From positions 62,001 to 126,000 of the forward strand of contig JAEOAD010001753.1 in NCBI GenBank assembly GCA_036365145.1: a DNA stretch of 64,000 bases, in the 5' to 3' direction. Within the stretch, counting starts at the first letter, position 1, and every line of letters begins with the position of its first letter. A program made the translations under genes and the position numbers. This stretch comes from Orientallactaga sibirica. Its lineage: Eukaryota; Chordata; Mammalia; Rodentia; Dipodidae. Under the pieces are notes generated by a model, which made no database searches, was not told the origin of the DNA, and saw only the letters and a list, made by a program, of their open reading frames with translations. Below, piece by piece: positions 57,887-64,000 of the stretch.

Positions 57887-58777
57887 GAGAGTGATGAGAT
57901 GGAAAACAGCCCTGAGAACAGGTAAAATATCTCACCAACAGAAGTGCATCCACAACAGTGTGGAATGTATACTTACATTGTGTATTTACATTATATGTAT
58001 AATTACAAGAGATGAACCCCACAGGGAAGTTCCTATCTTTATGATGTCTGAAGAAATTTATAAATAGTACAGAAGCCTTACAGCATCCTAGTGTCATGGC
58101 CTTGGCTGCCCTGTCAGCCCCCTTTCAAAGGAATAGCAGAGACAAAGCACCCAGTAAAGGTTAATTACAAGTAGCTGGGCGCTGCTGCTCCTACCAGGCC
58201 CAGGAGTCTGAGGGAAGTGAAGGGGAGGGAAAAGGAGTGGGAAGACCACACAGGAGCTTAGGTGGAGGTGAGGAATTTGGGGAAACCCCTACTGGGGAAA
58301 CTAGACAGGGTTTGGCAAGGGAAGGTATTGTTCCTGGATGAGAGTGCTGATCTCAGACATTTATCTCTCACTGTTTAAGGATGCAGGGCTGGAATGATGA
58401 TTGGAAAGTCCCTCAGTGAACTCTGGAGACAATGTGTTTGGTGAATGCCCAGTGTGGGGAGGAAAGTGGCTCTTGGACGACAGGATATTTTGTAAGAAAC
58501 ATCTAGAAGCAGGAAGTCAGGCTAGAGACATGGGAGGCATAGCTTCATGTGTGGTATAGGTGAAACCTGGATTCTGAGCAGCTGCTTACAAACTTGAGGT
58601 GATCCCAGCTCAGAGGTAAGTCCAGGCAGACATGGAACACAATGGATCTTACCCTTGTGGTCTGAAAATTTGGAGGCAGACATGTGGAGGAATCATGTGG
58701 GCATGGGCAATGGCAGTGATGGGAATTGGCCTGCTATCCAGGAATACTTCTTTGAGGAGGGGGCTGGGGAGCTGTGC

Positions 58778-58890
58778 AGATGGGCACAGTGACACTCACC
58801 TGTTATCCCAGCACTCAGGAAGCAGAGACAGGAGCATCATGGGTTCAAAGGTAGCCTGGGATATATATAGCAAGACCTGGTCCCAAAAAA
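58778..58890 (+). mobile_element. Old B1-like SINE, D3
   Basis: Unit 3 copy of 10385-10500. Confidence 0.6.
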
Positions 58891-58896
58891 TGTTCT

Positions 58897-59112
58897 TGGG
58901 GATGAGCCTCATTGGGTAGTGTTTGTCTTGTAAACCTAAAGACCTCAGTTTGATCCACAGAAACCAGATAAAAGAGCCAGGTGTGGTGCCACAGGCTTGT
59001 AATGCCAGCACTGGGGAGGTGAGATAGGAGAGTTCCTGGGGCCAAGTGGCCAGCCAGTCTAGCATATTTGGTGAGTTCCAGGCCAGTGAGAGACCCCATC
59101 TCAAAAACTGCC
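58897..59112 (+). mobile_element. B4-like SINE, D3
   Basis: Unit 3 copy of 10508-10735. Confidence 0.7.
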
Positions 59113-59224
59113 AATGGCATTCCTGGGAATAACACACAAAATTGTCTTTTATCCCCACTAACTGTGTGCATGCATACTTGTATACACACATGCACTGCAC
59201 ACACATGAAAACACAAATACACAT

Positions 59225-59450
59225 CCACACATTTTTATTCTCATTTTTTTTTTATCTATTTATAAGCAGAGAGAGGTGGAGAGAAGACAGACAGACAGAC
59301 TAGGCACTCCAGGGCCCCATCCACTATAAATGAATTCCAGACACATGTGCCACTATGTGGATCTCACTTTAGGTGGGTGGGAGGGAATCAAACATGGGTT
59401 GTTAGACTTTGCAGGCAAGCACCTTAACCAGTAAGCCATTTCTCCAGCCC
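59225..59450 (-). mobile_element. tRNA-derived SINE, D3
   Basis: Unit 3 copy of 10850-11068. Confidence 0.8.
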
Positions 59451-60104
59451 AATCTACCACATTTTTAACAAAGAAGCATTCTTGGGGAAGGGAAAGAGAT
59501 GTTGGGAGAGAAATCTGGTTAAAGCAGGTTTAGAGTGAGTAGGAGACCCAGGAAGGCAAGAATAGTAGCCCTGAGATCCTGTCCATGGACAGATCTTGTA
59601 GAACACAAAGCCCCCAAATTATGCTGAGAACAGTCTGGAAACTTTTAGCAGCTGAACAGGCCAGATTCCAGCTGAGCAGAGGGTGGCAAGGCCCAAGGTC
59701 AGTAATGAGCCCATCTGGGGGACAGAGAAAAGTGGCCTGGGCTGGGATGAAATGACTGGGCCTGCAGCAGGTACCTAGGCTTGCATGTCAGACACTCTGC
59801 AGACTTCCTGCCTTGACTGAGACATGTCCTAGTTATCCTGGCTTTTCTGTGGGTACCAGGAGGGTGGGGCTGTCATCCAGAATTGTGATGATTTGAGACT
59901 TGAGTCCTGGTTCTGGTTCTGGCTGACCTCTTGAGAAAGGGGCAACTGGTCCCCCTACAGTTACCAAGCAGAGCCTGGAAGAGAACAGAAGGTGGAGCAA
60001 GCTCCAGTGCCCTCTCAATGTTCAATCAGACTCAGAACCAGGAGTAAAAAATAGATTGAAGACCTTTGAGGGTATTAACAGAACACATGAAAATTATTCA
60101 AGGA

Positions 60105-60295
60105 GGGCTGGAGAGATGGCTCAGCAGTTAAGGTGCTTGCTTACAAAGCTTGATGGCCTGAGTTCAATTCCCCAGTATCCATGTAAAGCCAGATGCACAA
60201 AGTGGTTTGTGTGTATGGAGTTTGTTCAGTTTCAAGAGACCCTTGTGCATCCTGCTGCACCCATTTCTCTCTCCCTTGCAAATAAATGAATAAAA
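60105..60295 (+). mobile_element. tRNA-derived SINE, D3
   Basis: Unit 3 copy of 11722-11915. Confidence 0.82.
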
Positions 60296-60959
60296 ATATT
60301 ACCATAAGAACTGTGAACCTCCTGCATTCAGTTCCCAGTGGCATCACATCGATCACAGTTGAGTAGAGCTCCAGCTCCACAGCACAGCACAGAGGATCGA
60401 GGTGGGAACTCAGCATTGGTGAGATTGGAAGCCACACCAAAAGGTAACAAGGGCAACTGACAAAAAAAAAAAAGGTACATAGGCCTGCATTGAAGGTGCT
60501 AATCTCTCTTTCCATGTCATCAGGGCAGGTTGTGGGTTATTTTTTTTTTTTGGTTGGCTTTACCATTTTCAAATAAGCTGTACATGGGGTGTTGAATATT
60601 GCTGCATTTAATGCTTACAGATTTATAGGGCCTTTGTCTTTTGATTATGTCATTATTGGGGAAAGGTCTGAAATAGATCCAGGCTGACCAGGAACCCAAT
60701 TCAGAACAGAATTCTCTACCTCCTAGATGACAAGATTAAGGGTGGAGAACAACACACACCCTTAAGACTTAGGCCTTATAAGACCATTTGTTTGTTTTAA
60801 TTCCCACACTTGTATACTCTGTGCTGGTTTTTATTGAATGTGTATATTTCTCAGTTGAAGTTTAGACTTCGCCAGTATATCGTCCCACCCAGTCCACTAG
60901 AATACTTCCTTACCAAGCAAACTCAACCCTAGGATAACTTCTGCAGTTGGAAAGGGGTA

Positions 60960-61871
60960 CAAGTGCTACAGTTGGCAGGTTAAACTCATATCCTGAAAGT
61001 ATATAAAGGTGGATCGCCACATCTAAGGCACTGCAGATAAGTAGAAAACCCAAGCATCAAATCAATTCAAGATTTCAAAATCCCTACATAATAATACAAG
61101 AAACACAAAGAATCAAGAAAATGCAATCCCACTAAAAATTAAAAATCCATCAGAAATGATCACCAATGAGAGTGTTTTAGATGAAATACCTGACAGAGAC
61201 TTCAAAAGAATGATTCTATCTATACTCAAGGAAATGAAGAAGAAATAAAAGTATTCAAATAAGAAAACAAACTCCTGAAAGGGGGCACAGAAAAACAGCT
61301 TAATGACATGAGTAAGGAAAGAGAAATACTGAAGAAAAACCAGGCTGAAATTATACCTTTGATGAACAAAGTCAGTGAAATAAAAACTCTGTGGAATACT
61401 CACCAGTAGAATGGATGAAGGAGAGAACAGAATATCTAAAGTAGAAGACGAGGTGGCAGACGTAATACAGTCCAAAAAAGAGAAAGACAAGCTAATAGAA
61501 AGGTATGAATGGGAATTCTAAGATTTCAGGAACACAATTAAAAGATCAAACATAAGCATTCAGGGTATAGTAGAAGGAGAAGAATTTCAATCCAGAGATT
61601 TAGTACATGTCATTGCAGATACAAGAAGGTTGTAGAACACCTAACACACAAAATCTAGAAAGATCCTCTCCTTGCCATGTTAAAAATAAACTACTAGGGC
61701 TGGAGAGATGGCTTAGTGGTTACAGCGCCTGCCTGCTAAGCCTAAGAATCCCAGTTCCAGATGCAAAAGTAATGCAAGGGAGCAATGCCGCACTTACCCA
61801 CAAGGGGGCACATGCATCTGTATTTTGTTCACAGCAGCTGAGAGGCTGCTGACACACCCATTCTCTATCTG

Positions 61872-61903
<32 letters not shown>

Positions 61904-62790
61904 GTGTCTCTCTCCAAAGAAAATAAATAAAATGAAATAAACTATTAAACACAGAGACCAAAAAAATATATTGAAAGCTGTTAGAGAGAAAAAGCAAGTG
62001 ACCTTCAAAGGGAAACCCATCAGGATTACAGCAGATTACTCAACACAAACTTTAAAGGCCAGAAGGGTTTGGAATGATGTATTCTAAGTTCTTATAGGTA
62101 AATACTGTCAAACAAGATTACTTTTTCCTGCAAAGCTATCTATACAAATAGATGGAGAAATAAGGACATTCCAAAAAAAAAAAAAAAAAACAGGCTAAAG
62201 GAATTTATGGCAACTAAACCAGCTCTACAGAAAATACCTGAAGAAATCCTTCACATTGTAAAGAAAGCAAAACACACACAGCAGGAAATAGGAAAAAATA
62301 AACCATACCCAAATAAAGGAGGAAGACATCACAATCCTAAACATATATGCACCTAACATAGGGGCTCAATTTCATCAAACAAACACTATTAGACTTAAGG
62401 TCAGAGATAACTCCAAACACAACAGTAGCGTGTGACTTCAATACCCCACTCTCATCACTTGACAGGTCATCCCAGCAAAAACTAAAACAGAAAGATCTGG
62501 ATTAAATGGTGTCATGGAACAAATGGATCTAAGAGATACATACAGAACATTTCATGCAAATGCTCCAGAATATTTTTTTTCTCAGCAGCACATGGAACAT
62601 TCTCTAAAATAGACTTATATTAGGACACAAATCAAATTTTAAAAAATACAGGAAAATTGATATAATCCCTTGTATGCTAACTGACCACAATGGGATTAAA
62701 CTCCTCCCGGGTCACCAAAAGTCTCCCTAAAGGGCCACAACTGACCTTCAAGTACATATAAAATTAAAATTTTTGCATAACTGTTTGGAC
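60960..62790 (+). mobile_element. L1 remnant, D3
   Basis: Collinear with D1, including the nested SINE. It has a short deletion inside the ORF1 coil (near 61304) and several other small indels. Confidence 0.8.
61697..61934 (+). mobile_element. tRNA-derived SINE nested in L1, D3
   Basis: Same insertion as 13386-13623. It was removed from D2 by the larger deletion. Confidence 0.88.
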
Positions 62791-63425
62791 TTAAATATTC
62801 ACTAAAAATTATAGTCAGAGAATAAAGTAGACGTCTTAGACATCACAGCTCAGACTGTGACTAGATAGATGGGCTCACAACAACTGAGTGATATCCATGC
62901 CACAGTCAAGTTCAAATGCTGTTCATTTATTCTGACAATGTCTCATCTGTTTTACAATGACAGGTATAGACCATGCAATTTGTTCAACAGTTTGAAAAAC
63001 AGACTTCAAAATTTCCAGCATAAAAAGTTATACTTATTAGAATCCTATTAGAAATTCTGTTAATCCTTAGATATTCTATACTAAATGGCTGTTTTAAACT
63101 TATCTCTCATTGCTCACAGTCAGCTCACTCTCAGAGGGTCCTGAGACAATCTGTCTCCATATACTTGGGTTCCCTTCTTCTTCCTCCAATGCTTAAAGGT
63201 CTTACAAGAATTAAAAACAACAACTTCCATTCTGTTGTATGCCTACTCCCCCTTAACTCCTTGATTTCATTTTTTGTCCTTAACATTGTCTTCCAGGGCT
63301 GTCTTCCAGCACTCCATTGATGCATTTCCAGTGTCCCCTCCACCCACTTGAGAAGTTTCCAAGTGTCAATCCAAACAACCCCACTCATGTCTCGTACTGT
63401 TAACCTGGTTAAAAAAAAATACCGA

Positions 63426-63612
63426 GAGAGCCAGGAGTGGTGGTGCATGCCTTTAATCACATTACTCGGGAGGCAGAGGTAGGAGGATTGCCATGAGTTC
63501 AAGTCCACCCTGAAACTACATAGTGAATTCCAGGTCAGCCTAGACCAGAGCGAGACTCTACTTGAAAAAAAACCAACAACAAAAAAAAAAAAAAAAAAAA
63601 AAACCCAAAAAA
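63426..63612 (+). mobile_element. B1-like SINE, D3
   Basis: Unit 3 copy of 15125-15298. Confidence 0.87.
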
Positions 63613-63937
63613 TCCCTAGGCCATAGCAGGAGACCCTATTGTTTTGCTAAGTGGGCATGTTGTGCATATCTAAATGTCTTCTAAATATCTATGTTTGCAA
63701 TTATAGACTAGTATTGCTCTAAAAGAAGCTTCTTTCCAGTAGTCAAAGTGATGAGTAAGTGTCTGTTGAGTGCTCAGGCCTAAGTAGGACATCTCCATAA
63801 CCCCACCAAGTTTCAGGAAACAACAACACAGAACAGAGGAAAGAAGGAATGTAGGTGCCAGAGGATAAAGAGGGATGCAGAAAAGCACACTAACTTCGGG
63901 GGGCACACATGACAACTGTGCTCATGAACTCATAGTA

Positions 63938-64000
63938 AGTATGGTTACTGATCTGTAAAGATTGAGTCCATCAATATTGTATCATGGATGAGCCAGGGGC
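63938..64000 (+). mobile_element. L1 3'-end-like segment, D3 (cut off)
   Basis: Start of the unit 3 copy; the window ends inside it. Confidence 0.45.

Overview
This window is non-coding, repeat-dense mammalian DNA. The organism looks like a rodent, and the repeats fit a jerboa-like (dipodoid) genome. Evidence: many B1-like SINEs, ID-type and ID+B1 composite (B4-like) SINEs, an abundant tRNA-derived SINE with a pyrimidine-rich end, L1 remnants, a MaLR-type LTR and long (CA)n/(GT)n tracts. The species assignment rests on recognising the SINEs by eye, not on a search. I found no intact multi-exon gene, no rRNA or tRNA gene and no CRISPR array. Nearly all long open frames are chance frames through microsatellites, polypyrimidine tracts or SINEs.

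The main structure is a head-to-tail array of a roughly 24 kb unit: unit 1 at 1-24453, unit 2 at 24454-48071, unit 3 from 48072 and cut off by the window end. Each unit has a direct part D (about 17 kb), an inverted part I (about 4.3-4.6 kb) that is the reverse complement of an interior segment of D, and a spacer S (about 3 kb). I1 (17063-21399) mirrors 1658-8789, and I2 (40398-45016) mirrors 26062-33396. The array is therefore tandem, and each unit also carries a large imperfect inverted repeat with a 7-8 kb loop. Both I copies lack the same 2.8-3.0 kb block that all D copies carry, so that difference predates the tandem duplication. Individual units also differ by private SINE insertions (43756-43993 and 57326-57533, each with perfect target duplications) and by a private deletion of about 1.23 kb in unit 2.

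The most gene-like element occurs five times, once per arm: a GC-rich segment with a perfect cAMP-response element (TGACGTCA), a TATA-like TTTAAAA box and, 220-250 bp downstream, a 57-nt open segment. That segment starts with ATG and ends at a GTAGGAGG splice-donor-like site. Its reading frame, length and donor are kept in all five copies. It lies on the minus strand in D arms and the plus strand in I arms, so the copies in one unit point away from each other. A diverged, CpG-poor second copy lies 1.2-1.3 kb downstream in each arm. The spacer holds a 97-nt segment bounded by splice-like signals and free of indels between S1 and S2, which could be a later exon for the I-arm copies. This pattern suggests an ampliconic, possibly testis-expressed, multicopy gene family. 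The function and the expression are inference; I do not recognise the protein.

The rest of each D part, in order: L1 3'-end-like DNA, a SINE with a compound CT/CA/TA microsatellite, a B1, a (CA)n tract, an LTR-like segment, anonymous DNA, the two promoter/exon modules with their polypyrimidine tracts, several SINEs, an L1 remnant (ORF1 start, ORF1 C-terminal part and an ORF2 endonuclease fragment), and further SINEs up to the D/I junction.
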